From contig QEYB01001208.1 of the NCBI GenBank assembly GCA_017562135.1, positions 310,001 to 374,000 of the forward strand: a stretch of DNA of 64,000 bases, given 5' to 3'. The DNA is from Dipylidium caninum (Eukaryota; Platyhelminthes; Cestoda; Cyclophyllidea; Dipylidiidae). Below are positions 51,401 through 61,612 of the stretch, in pieces; the first letter of the stretch is position 1; every line of letters begins with the position of its first letter. The notes beneath the pieces were generated by a model. That model was not told the origin of the DNA and did no database searches. It saw only the letters and a list, made by a program, of their open reading frames with translations. Made by a program: the position numbers and the translations under genes.

Positions 51401-54400
51401 TCTTGAGTCAATTTGCTATGAGAATTTTAAGCTCGTTCGTCCAGGCTGATTGACATATGTTTGTCCCCATGACGATCTACCATGTCGGTGCAGAAGTGAC
51501 GTGTGCGTTTGCTAAGATTTATAAATCTGCAAAGTAGTCGCAGAGAGTGGAGGCCTCCTTGGGTCTTTGCAAATATTTAAAGTCATTTCCTCCTCGTTCC
51601 TGCGCCTCGTAGTTAGCCGAGGCGATCGGCAAACAGGCGGAGGCGGAGGCAGCACTGCGCCGGGCAGAGTCGGAGCGGAAGGAACGGGAGCGTCTGAGTG
51701 AGGAGCACTGCCGCGAATGGGAGTTGGTGCGTGCCTCGTTGGAGGCAAAAGTCACTGCGATGCAACAGGCCGCGCAAACCGAGAGTCGCACCCACGCCGA
51801 CGCTCTAAACTTATCCGTAAACTGTCATTGTTGTCTATTTCTAACGTGATGGCTCTCTGTGCTATCGGGTTCCACGTAATACGATTTAACTTCTATAAAT
51901 GAGGAGGATTTTCCCTCTGTTAAAACTACTTATTAATAATGAGTGGCACGTGTTATCCACCTCGATTATTACATTGGTTTTCTTTTCAAGCAAGAACTCC
52001 AGTCAAGAATATCGACATTGGAGGAGGCCGTTGAAAAGGGTGCGAAGGAGGCCGACGCCTTGAAAAAAGAAAAGGAAGAACTGAGGGTAAGAGGAAGTAA
52101 ATAAACTTATTTGTAGACTCGACTTGACGAGAAAACCGCTGAAATTAAGGAACTTCAATTTGTGAATTCAAATCATACAATGATGAGTGAAGAGAACCAC
52201 AAAAAGGTTAGTCCAATTTCATTTGTGGCATTGTAAGCGCTTCTCATGTGCATTTCTCGCCTCTCTATCTTTTTACTCACATTCTTCAAGTAGCGTCCAT
52301 TTCTTCTGCTGCAGGTTACGATGCTGGAGCAGGAATTGGAGAAATTAACCGCAACAAATGGCAGTTTATGTGCTGAACTTGCCTCTCTCAATGGGGCTCA
52401 AGAGGACTCTAGGAAATGTAATTCTGCGCACAGACTGTTTAACTTTTTTAGCTGCTAATGCTCAAGTGACTGCGTTGAAGGAGGAGCTCACCAAACTTGA
52501 GGCGGAGGTGCGAGCGTCGGCCGAGCAAATCGCTGATGCGAGAAAGCGGACCGAATTGGCCACGACCAAGTGCGAGCAGTTACAATCGGAACGTGATTCT
52601 CTTCAAAATAAGGTCTTACTCTCATTCATCAGACTCTTTTATTCGTATTGGAAAAAAGTTTACTTCCAAGCTGTTACAATATTAGAGGCTTAAATTTTTA
52701 AATTATAGCCCTGACTTCAAAAGCTGACCTTGTTTATGATGCATTATTCGTCGCTTCAACGTGTTAGGATTTTGAAAGAATTGGTTTTATCTTTGTTTGG
52801 TTGACTGTCGTGTTATTAATTTTATTGTAATCTATTCAGCATCTCAAAAGCTCTCATCATTTTTGCCGAGCCTGAGGCGTCCATCGTAGAATGGCAGTCA
52901 CCGGGTGATTCTAATTGCTTCTCTTTCCTCCCTCGCGCCTCAGTTGAAATCTGAGGGTTAAACTTTCATCCCTGCGTCGCGCTCATCTCTTACTTGCCTC
53001 ACAGATCACAGAGATGGAAAGTGAATTCCTGAATAAACTTGCAGAAGTGGACTCAAAACAGAAAGAGTACTGGGTAGCCCAGACCTCCTCGGAGATTCTG
53101 TCTTTGAAAGCTTCTGTCGACGAACTAAATGGCGTGATTTCGGATCGCAACAAAGTGAGTTATGCACTCGCTTTCTCTCCTCCTGAACTCTGTGTCGGGT
53201 CAAGGTCGCGGAAGAAGGGAAGCACTTAATTTTTGATATTGGCTGTAAGGCATTTCTTCTAGTGCAGCAACTATTTCTCCGTGTGCATCTTTGTAGGCCA
53301 TTCAAATTCATTGAAAGCGAATCTTTTAAGAGTTAATTATACAGTTAATGCTACCAATTATGTTGTCAACTCCATTTCCATTCATACGCTGATCATATTC
53401 TTTTATCAATACGTGTTGCACTCCTTTCCCACCAACTATTGGCGAGTCTTGAAAGCCTTAAAGCTTCCTTTTTATTGACTTGGTCCCTGCTTGTCTGCCT
53501 GCCTTGCGATGGGACCAATTTTTTATTTGTGAAGAACACTTAAGCTGCTTGTATCGGTGTCCCGTTACGTATACGCAGGCATGCATGCAGGCCACTGTGT
53601 TTTTGGCCCACGAGGCTCACGCAGTTAGTCTGCGTTCCTCTTTTTTGGATTACTGGAAGTAATGCTAAACCACTCCGGCCGCTGCACACCTCCCCCTTCG
53701 ACGGAGATCAAGGCTACCGTCCAAGCGTGGTCGTCGTTCCCTACCTTTGAACGCGTCTAATGGGCGTGTTGTTTTGTGGGTACAAATCGCTTTCATATAA
53801 ACATGAGAAAATTGATGATGATGATGATGATGGTTGCGGTGGTGGTGGCGGTGTGGTAGAGGCTCCATTTTCACCTTTTGCTATTATTGCACGCTAATAT
53901 CCTTAAGGTTTCCCTTTTGCTCAGCATCAACATCAACGCTTCTACTTTTATGACTTTTTATGCCTTTTTCCACGACGCACTGTTATCCGGTCTTCTCACA
54001 GACTACATGACTCGATCGGAGTCACAATATAAAGCCTCAAATAAAAATGCCTCCATGGAAACTTTTTATGCAGCGCTTATGTCTCATCTTGTGCTCAGAT
54101 TGCTGTACTTATTAGATTGGTGTTCTCTCGAATTTTGCTTCATACATTATTCATTTTATTGCTTTGACTTTCTTTTTTTTCCTTCCTTTGGGCTCTTCGT
54201 GCATTCTTTATGCATTCGCTTCCGTGCTCTTGTATATCGTGAAATATCAATGTCACCTCTATTCACTTTCCCCTGAGGAAGTAGCTTTTTTCACTTTGTC
54301 TCATTTAATGATTTTGACTGGCACGCGTGGAATGGGTGAAGAACCTTTAATAATATGTGATCAAGTCTATCATGGCAACTCAGCGTTCGCTGGCTTCGCA

Positions 54401-57400
54401 ACCTCATAATGTTTATCTGTGGAAAACTCCTGACACAAGTTACAAGTGGATTAGAAGACCCTTAGCACGTCTCCCTTGTCATTTGGACTTTCCCAGCACC
54501 ATTTGCCTGTGCCTGCGTTTTCCTCAGCCATCATCTTGTCGAGCCACTTTTCATGTTCCCTTCTTAGTCATACGCACTGGCTACTACTCAAGTTGTCATT
54601 TTCCTTTTGCTCAAGCCCAGATATGATTGTCGCTATTTTTGCGCCTAACGCCTTCTGGAACAAGCTGCGTGGTGTTCAGGACTTCCTCTCTTAAGTTCTT
54701 CTGCGCCAAGGTTTTTACTTCGGCCGCCTCAACTGTTCCCGCGCTACTTTTGTCTTGCTTGCAGCAGCTCTATCACGACTCTTAGAGCGGCGCTACTTGA
54801 AACAATGGGCGTAGTTTGAAGTCCTCCGCTTTTTCTTTTTGCGAAGTATCATTTACTCAAGCCTAGTATCTTAACGCTCTGTTTACACTATGGGAAATGG
54901 GTGATTAATCAAGGGCCCTAAAGTATATACTGGTTAACAGTAAACTTCTTTTCTCAATGTTATAGACGATTAGGCTTCAGAAGCAGAAGCTTTCGGAGCT
55001 TAAAAAGGCCCTCGGCCATGAACTGCGCTCCACAACGGCGTCCAACCTCTCCCTCCTCTCCGTTGACGAGGAGGTCCACAATCACCATCACCTCAGGTTC
55101 GACAGCCCATCTTGTGCCTTTCTCTCTTCTCCACACCATGGCCGGTCTGTGTAATGGTTAATTTTATCCCAGAGGACCAACTACACACGTGCTTTTTAAC
55201 ATTTTGCCGACTCACCGCCTCCTAAGTACCCTATTTATCTTCTTTCCCATGAGATAATAAGACAAGTAGAGCTAAAATTGATATTTTTAAAACACTTGTT
55301 GGTTAATTGGCAGAATTTAAGCGCTACACTCTTCATCATTCCCCTCCCGACGCAAATGTTTCATGACCCAAGGCTTTTAGGGGAAGAAATTTCGATTTGT
55401 TGTTCCTTTTGCGGGCGATTTTTATGTCTGGGTTGGCAGCTAAGTGGTCGCGGATTCTGTCGGCTGGTGGATTTTACGCGGTCTTTTGTTTCTTTGGCGT
55501 GTTTGGGGTGCCCGTTGTTCGGTCTTCTGCCTTCCATTTAGTAGAAAGTGGAGCAACCGGACGTGTACTTGAGCCACGCTTTATTGCTGTATTATTTCCC
55601 AAAAGGCGAGAACGCAGCGCCAGCGAAAAAGGAGTTTTGTGCCGTGGATGGGAGTGGAGTCTTGAAAGAAGGGCAGCCTCAAAAGTGGTCTGCCAAATTC
55701 CGTTCTGGTTTTCCGTTTTCCACTGAAAAAAGAGGCCCAACGATCTGGTCGGCCGCTCGTCCCGTTGAAGTCGACGAGAACCACACCGACCAGGGCCAGT
55801 GGCGGCTCTCGCATTGTCAGAAGACAACAAACACGTGATGGCGCAGAGCAGCAGAGATGCTGTGTGTGAGGAAAGTCGGTCTCAGCGACTTGTTGCATCC
55901 GAAAGGGAGAAGGAGAGGGAAAGGCAGTTGATCCACCTCTGCAAAGACTCCCTCCTCGCGACGAAAGGGGGGGAGGCCGTGGCCGATGCCAGAAGAACCA
56001 GTCCAGACGACGTCAAAAGGAGAGATTCACCGCAAAGCGACGATGGTGTCAGTTCGGAGGGATTTTTGTGGCGGAATTCTGCACTTGGAACTTTTTTGCC
56101 AAACAACCAAACCAGCAATTCAAACGTGCACGTCCATCAAGGCGCCCAGACGAGCGATGCAATCGACTCGGACGAAGCGGCCGGAAGTGGCAAATCGTCG
56201 GGCGGGTGTTGTCGACCACCATGACAACGCGACGCCCCACACCTCTTTGGCCTCCCTCGCCAAAAAATCGTGGAATCTGGGCCGAGATCCGTCGACGCAT
56301 CCGCCGTGTGGTCCTGACCGTGCACCTTCGCACCGCCATTTATTTCGTCCGGCCGTGCAGAGAGCCCCTCAAATGGCGCACTTCTTGATGGCGTTAATGA
56401 TGTCAAACCACGCTAACTTCAATTGTCATAGCAAAGATTTGAGACTTTGTGGAAGTGGAGTTAGTGACACTGCCTGAACAACGGCAAAAAGTCACCAGCA
56501 TAAACGGACATCATCTACTTGATTGTAGTTATACTTTTGAGCAGAAATTTTAGATTTCCATTCCCACCTAAAATTTGCGATGACTCAGTTGCCAACCCGA
56601 CGGTTACTTACCGCGTTTAGCGCTAAGGCCGTCTTTCCTGTTACTCCTTCTCAATTTTGTTCACAATCACCGCAACACTTCGATTGCCACTTGTCTCTCC
56701 GGTTCCATGTCTTCACCTCCGACAACACAAAACCGAGCATCCTGTGGGCACTTTGAAATTGTGAGAGGAAATACTTTCGCTTCGAGCATTAACTGCTCAG
56801 TTTGGAAGATGTTTCGTGAAGGCGTTGCTTCTGTCTCCCTCCAACGCTCGGTTTATTTGCGTGTTGCGCTCTCGTCCACTGCCCTCCGCACAATGCGTCC
56901 ATAATTCACGGCTGATGAGCATCTCCTCTTACTCCATTCGTCTTGTCTTAAGTCATCATCTACACTTGATGTTTCCTTTTATTCCTGACCCAAGCGTCAA
57001 AGTTATGCGGTATGCTGTCGTTGAGCGATCTTCCATCAGCGGTTGTGCTGGGCCGCGAGGGCGGTTTGCCTGATTCACGAATGACGCCTTGTAACTCGCT
57101 GAATAACAGTCGATTCGACTGGGTGGGCGATGTGTTGGTTGATAGTCATGCCAGGACGATTATCCACCTCTGGTTTTAGCGGCTGCTTTTTCTGCGACAA
57201 TAGCACTTGGTGTGTTGGTGCTCTTCGCCAGCGATGCCTTCCAACTGCCATTTTGTAACAATTAGTAGGACTTGACACATTTGTTTCAGAGGCGGTAGGG
57301 ATCGTTGGAAGAAATATGAGCGCTGTCAGTAGAAATACAAAGTCGCTCTGGAAAGGAGGACCCAAGAATCTGGGAGTAGAGGCGAGTCCAGCACTAACTA

Positions 57401-60400
57401 CTTGATTTTCGTCTTAGTGAGCCTCGTAAGTGGCTTTTGCTAACCATTTCTCCGCTCTTTATTACTGATCCCACTTCTTCTCACGTACTAAAGAGTCCAG
57501 CCCTGTCGGTTGGTGGTTGCTCGATATTGTCCTGCACGAATGTGGTGCTCCCTTCGTGGTGCACTATACGATTGCATTAAGCATGTGTTTGCGGGGACAT
57601 CAATCATCGGGTAGGGAGAGCTTTTTCGGGCGAGGCCGTAGCTTCCTTCACACGCAAACTGGGATGCCGCATGTGCCCACCTCTCGCTTCCCCTCCCCTC
57701 CTCCCCCCTCTCTTCCTCTCTCCCTCCTCGTTGTAGTCTCTCGTTTATGCGAGGCAACCTCTTTCTCTCCAATGGGCCACTTTCGGAGAGATTTAATCTG
57801 CAAAAACCGCCCCTGTTTATGCAAGAGCAGTCTTAGAACCAATTCAGCAGGCAATACGGAGGCCTCACCGTGCCTTCTGATCACTTGTCTTGCTGATTAC
57901 CCTCCATACGTAAATTCCGGCTCTCATTGCTCGTTTTCCCCTTCCATCTGACGCCATTCTTCCCGTGTGTTCCGTTAAAGGCGGAAAATACATTGACCTG
58001 ACAAAACTTTTTTGCAACTTGTTATCGAACAGTGACTCTCACTGGTGTTCACGCGATCCACTGCGGCTCGCTAATATGCTCTTATTACTGTCCTTTCCAT
58101 TTACCCCTTGGTAATCTGGGGAAATTTGCCTGGGCCTGCAATGAGGGTGTTCCTCTTGCTTACTTAATGGGACACATCCTCGTGCAAGTCGCGTTGTCAC
58201 TCACCTCGCCGTCTGCAGCAAAACCCCGGGCGATGGTGGTGGTGTGTGCCCCGAAGGAGGTGGGCCTCCGCCTCGTGAATGCCACTTTTAGTGCCCCCCT
58301 GGCGACAACGCCTCCCTTATCTTATGCACACAAGACAACATTTGAGTGGTCCTCTTTTCGTCTGTCCGAGTAGACAGTGTCCACTTCCAGCGCCATTCAC
58401 GCCCTGAAATCTCATTCTCGTCGACTCAAATGGCTGTCATCATCATCATCTCGGTCTGACGAAGGTCGCCGACCAGCTTCTTTTCCCACCAAACACGAAA
58501 TCGACAGGTGCTCTCCACTTTCTTTTAAACTTTTTCGGCAATTTGAGTAAGATTGAGTGGCTACAAGGTCCGATGGAGAGAGGAACCCTCCCCCCCTCAC
58601 AGATGCCGTGTGCTAATCGCGGAAGCAAACCGCGTCGCCACATTCAACGGCGATGCCGTTAGTAGCACCAACAAATCTTAACTCTGTTGGTAAGCGGCGC
58701 TGGAAAGTGCGAACCAGGGAGCAGCGCGGCTAAGACGTGGGGGATGATTTATAACTCCTCTTCCCCCTACGAGGTTCTCCCTTCGCTTTCCCACCGCCCT
58801 ACTGTGAGACGCGGGGGCGACTTTTTGTGTTTTCAATTCGGCCGTTTGTACAGTCGGTGGACATAATCTTTGTGTAACGCTTTAATATTTTATTTCTCAC
58901 TAATGCCTAGTGGTTTCAAAGTGTCTGGTTCTGCGCCGCCAAGGTGAGCCTAAAGTGCGCCGTGGCCTTTTGTCCCGCGTTGAGTGCTTCTTTCACCCGT
59001 AGTGGTCCTTTCGGGGAGAGCTGTGCTATTTCCATGTTTCGGGGTCAAAGAATTTACTCTCGAAGGTGAATTTCCCCTTTAAGTGCCTGCTTCCTCCCAT
59101 GAGTCGACTCACTACTTCTCACACCTCACTACTCTCGCTGTTGGGACACTTTTTCTTCTTCTTCTTCTTCCTCTTCTAATTATCATCAGCGCTTCTATCC
59201 TGTTAATGTCCTGCACCAATGAACGGGGCAACCCAGTCGGCTCAACTGAACTTTTTTTCGCCTATTCCTAATATTATCTCGCTAGTATGTAAAAGCTTCG
59301 CCAACTTTGCTACAAACCCACTGCCACTGGTGAGAACGATAAGAGGTGTGCAAACACAAGTCCGAGCTTGCCTCTCGCCTTTATCGCACGCCCCCCCCCC
59401 GTGTGTGTGTGTGTGTGTGTCGTGCGGCAGTGTGGGCGGCCGAGGATCTTTTTCTCGCTTTGGCCTACCAAATATCACCAGTTCTGCCTCCACTTCCTCC
59501 CATATTTGTGGTGCTGACGAGCGGCAACTGATACATTGAGTCTGATCACGTGACGAAACCCGGTGCCTCGTGGAGTCACGCCCGTCCACTGCTTCTATGG
59601 CCGCTCTCCGCACATGCTGCCTCCTGACGAGATGGCACCAGAAATGCTAATCTATTGAGAAAATGATTGTAAACGCCGAGATTGGAGATCCATGCGGCAA
59701 AATGTACAAGTCCTCTCGAATACATTTTCACTTCCTTCGTACAGCGGCGCAGGGAAACCGGGAGACACGGCCGGACCGCCCGCGACCGCGGACGAAGTTA
59801 CGCTGCCACCGCTGCTTGCGACGAGTCGGCAGGTGGGCGCGGGCGCCCCGCCGCCCGCCAGCCCTCCCGCAATCCTCCCCGTGTCGGAGACGGCGCCGAA
59901 GTTTGAGCCGCGCTGTGCCATGCTTGTGCCGCCCACAACACCGCCGCTGGCCGACTGTCAAGGGGACAACAAAATTATCAACTTTGAGTATATGCGGCAC
60001 GTCCTTCTTAAGTTCCTCCTCAGCCGCGACGCCGAGGTCAGTTGCCCTCTCCTCCGCCCCCCTCCCAGCCTGTTGGCATTCAATTTCCCCCGGACGTTGT
60101 CTCTGTCGGCGTTTGGGCTAAAGCGCTTTCGCTTTAATTCAATGGCATTGGGCTGGAAATTGAGTTGATGTCACCGACTAAATACGGTTCTCTGTTCTCC
60201 ACTCCACTCGCCACGTCTATCAACAATTGTTACATGCGCCCCCGTCATGTGATGCCTCCCAAACAGACGCGGAGGCGATGGTAGTCTGAGAGCACTTGCA
60301 TCACCTCAGCTTGCAGACTTCATGAATTGAATGAGAAGAAGAACGCTAGAAATCGCTTCTGTAAATGCTGGTTATTGTGGAGGGCCTCGGTGGTGAACGC

Positions 60401-61309
60401 GTGCCTCGAATGCTTTGCACTGTGAGAGCAAAACCCCCTTCTAAGAGCTTCTCTAGCTGCCTCCGATACTCCTACCATTCTGCCACTTCACTGCCTTTCT
60501 GTGTCATGAAATTTTCTACCCCTCTGTCACGCTGGTTCTCCTCGCGCACTTCTCCCCCCTCAGCTCACAAAGGGCCCCTGACGCGCCAGCGGCTAGGCCA
60601 CCTCCGACTAGCTGGCCACCGGGAGGGAGGGAGGGAAAGGGGGCAAGGGGCGGGGGGAGGCGGGAAGAGGCGCGCGTCTCCGCAAAGAATCGGCCCCCAT
60701 CGTAGTCATTGCACCCATTTCCCCTCTCCCTCCCCTCCTCCGTCGTCTCGACCACTTCCCCCAGGCTACTTAGCAGTCCCCCCTTACACCTCGAACGCTG
60801 CGGAATTCATTGGCTCATGATGGCTAACTGGGAAATCACCTGCTCATTTACGCCTCCGGCTGTTCAGTGCTGAATGTGCGCCAAATCTGCTTAGTTTTCC
60901 TGACACACGCCACACTCGGGGTTCTGTGCAGGCCACAAATTTTAACGCACATTTTGTCAATTGGCCATCTGCATCAGGCTTTTCTAGCCGGAATTCCGGA
61001 TCACTGCGACTTTACTAGTTGGTAGTGCTTTTTATGGGAGGTTTCTTGCCTCTCGGTGTTGTCCAATGCGGCTAAGTGGGCTTATCGAGTCGCAGGGAGG
61101 AGGAGGGAACGTTTGGGAAGACTTCGTCCTTTTTTCTTTCACACCGGCAGGCCCTGCAGTTGGTGCGCGCAGTAGCGACAGTTTTGAGGCTGTCGAAAAA
61201 GGACGAATTCCTGATACGCCAGAAGTTGGAAGAGCGTCGTTCCTGGTTCGTCACTCCCGTCGTCTCGCCGAAGAGTAGTGGACAATTTGCCAAGGTGGTG
61301 CCCCATTGA
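48441..61309 (+). CDS. GOLGA1: Golgin-97 (GRIP-domain coiled-coil golgin)
   Basis: Eighteen exons with consistent phases: 48441-48528, 49101-49153, 49185-49305, 49345-49430, 49523-49663, 49729-49877, 49945-50056, 50232-50538, 50954-51145, 51613-51816, 51991-52086, 52117-52206, 52315-52417, 52452-52612, 53005-53154, 54966-55096, 59745-60036 and 61151-61309. The protein has about 877 residues; the human protein has about 767. Golgin-97 tethers endosome-derived vesicles at the trans-Golgi and is recruited by Arl1 through its GRIP domain. The N-terminus MFSELQSKISKDK matches the MFxxLxxKI start of the family and supports the chosen ATG. A Ser-rich stretch (SNESLASLNSANT) precedes a continuous heptad coiled coil over 14 exons. 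IRLQKQKLSELKKALGHEL aligns with the last coiled-coil segment, and a Pro/Ala linker follows. The GRIP domain is split over the last two exons: INFEYMRHVLLKFLLSRDAE, then ALQLVRAVATVLRLSKKD and ERRSWF. Exon 8 carries one extra base near 50373. Confidence 0.93.
52087..52116 (+). other. 30-nt intron in golgin-97
   Basis: The intron starts GTAAGAGG and ends TTATTTGTAG. Both flanking exons are phase 0 and continue the coiled coil (KKEKEELR then TRLDEKTAEIKEL). Reading through would be in frame but would hit a TAA within the 30 nt, so removal is needed. Confidence 0.8.
53155..54965 (+). other. Intron 15 of golgin-97
   Basis: A 1.8-kb intron between the exon ending ISDRNK (GTGAGT donor) and the exon beginning TIRLQKQKL (TTATAG acceptor). 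It contains a GAT/ATG trinucleotide run at 53814-53832. No exon-like frame was recognised. Confidence 0.7.
53814..53832. repeat. GAT trinucleotide microsatellite
   Basis: About six GAT units followed by an imperfect GGT-rich tract, inside a golgin-97 intron. Confidence 0.85.
59153..59176. repeat. TTC/CTT pyrimidine microsatellite
   Basis: About eight TTC-like units with one interruption, in the long golgin-97 intron. Confidence 0.85.
59391..59420. repeat. C10 followed by (GT)10
   Basis: Ten C residues directly abut ten GT units, in the long golgin-97 intron. Both runs are prone to length polymorphism and assembly error. Confidence 0.92.
60037..61150 (+). other. Intron 17 of golgin-97, splitting the GRIP domain
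   Basis: A 1.1-kb GC-rich intron after SRDAE (donor GTCAGT) and before ALQLVRAV (acceptor CCGGCAG), phase 0 on both sides. It contains a G-rich stretch at about 60620-60670. No separate gene was recognised in it. Confidence 0.75.
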
Positions 61310-61606
61310 ATTCATTCCCAGTACCCCCTTCCGTCTGCCTTCTTCCCTGTGATTTTCCCTCTCTCTTCTTTCCATTCGTCTTGTTCTTATATTTTGTTAT
61401 TTTTTGCCCAAGTATATAATTAATTATTTTACTGTCATTTGTTTATGTCACTCCCAAATTTCTGCTTTGAGTAATGAGCTAATCAGCTTAAGGAGTTACT
61501 AAATTTAGAAGAAGAAATTGAGGCGGTTTGGCCGAGGTTTATCAGAAAATCCTCTCTACCGCGAGGCGAGTGCTGTGCCATTCTTCTGTCGGTGTTTGAT
61601 TCGAAC

Positions 61607-61612
61607 AATAAA
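61607..61612 (+). other. Polyadenylation signal AATAAA of golgin-97
   Basis: A canonical AATAAA about 300 nt after the golgin-97 stop codon, on the same strand. Confidence 0.6.

Larger units (their letters stand above)
55097..59744 (+). other. Long intron 16 of golgin-97
   Basis: This 4.6-kb intron lies between the exon ending in the phase-2 AG (before donor GTTCGA) and the exon beginning with C after TTCGTACAG; together they restore a serine codon. Open frames at 55548-56224 and 57517-57951 have no recognised domain and their compositions look like chance. Two simple repeats (59153-59176 and 59391-59420) lie near the 3' end. Confidence 0.65.

Noticed and set aside
55548..56224. Overlapping plus-strand frames in the long golgin-97 intron
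   Set aside because: The flanking exons join in phase without them, and no domain was recognised.
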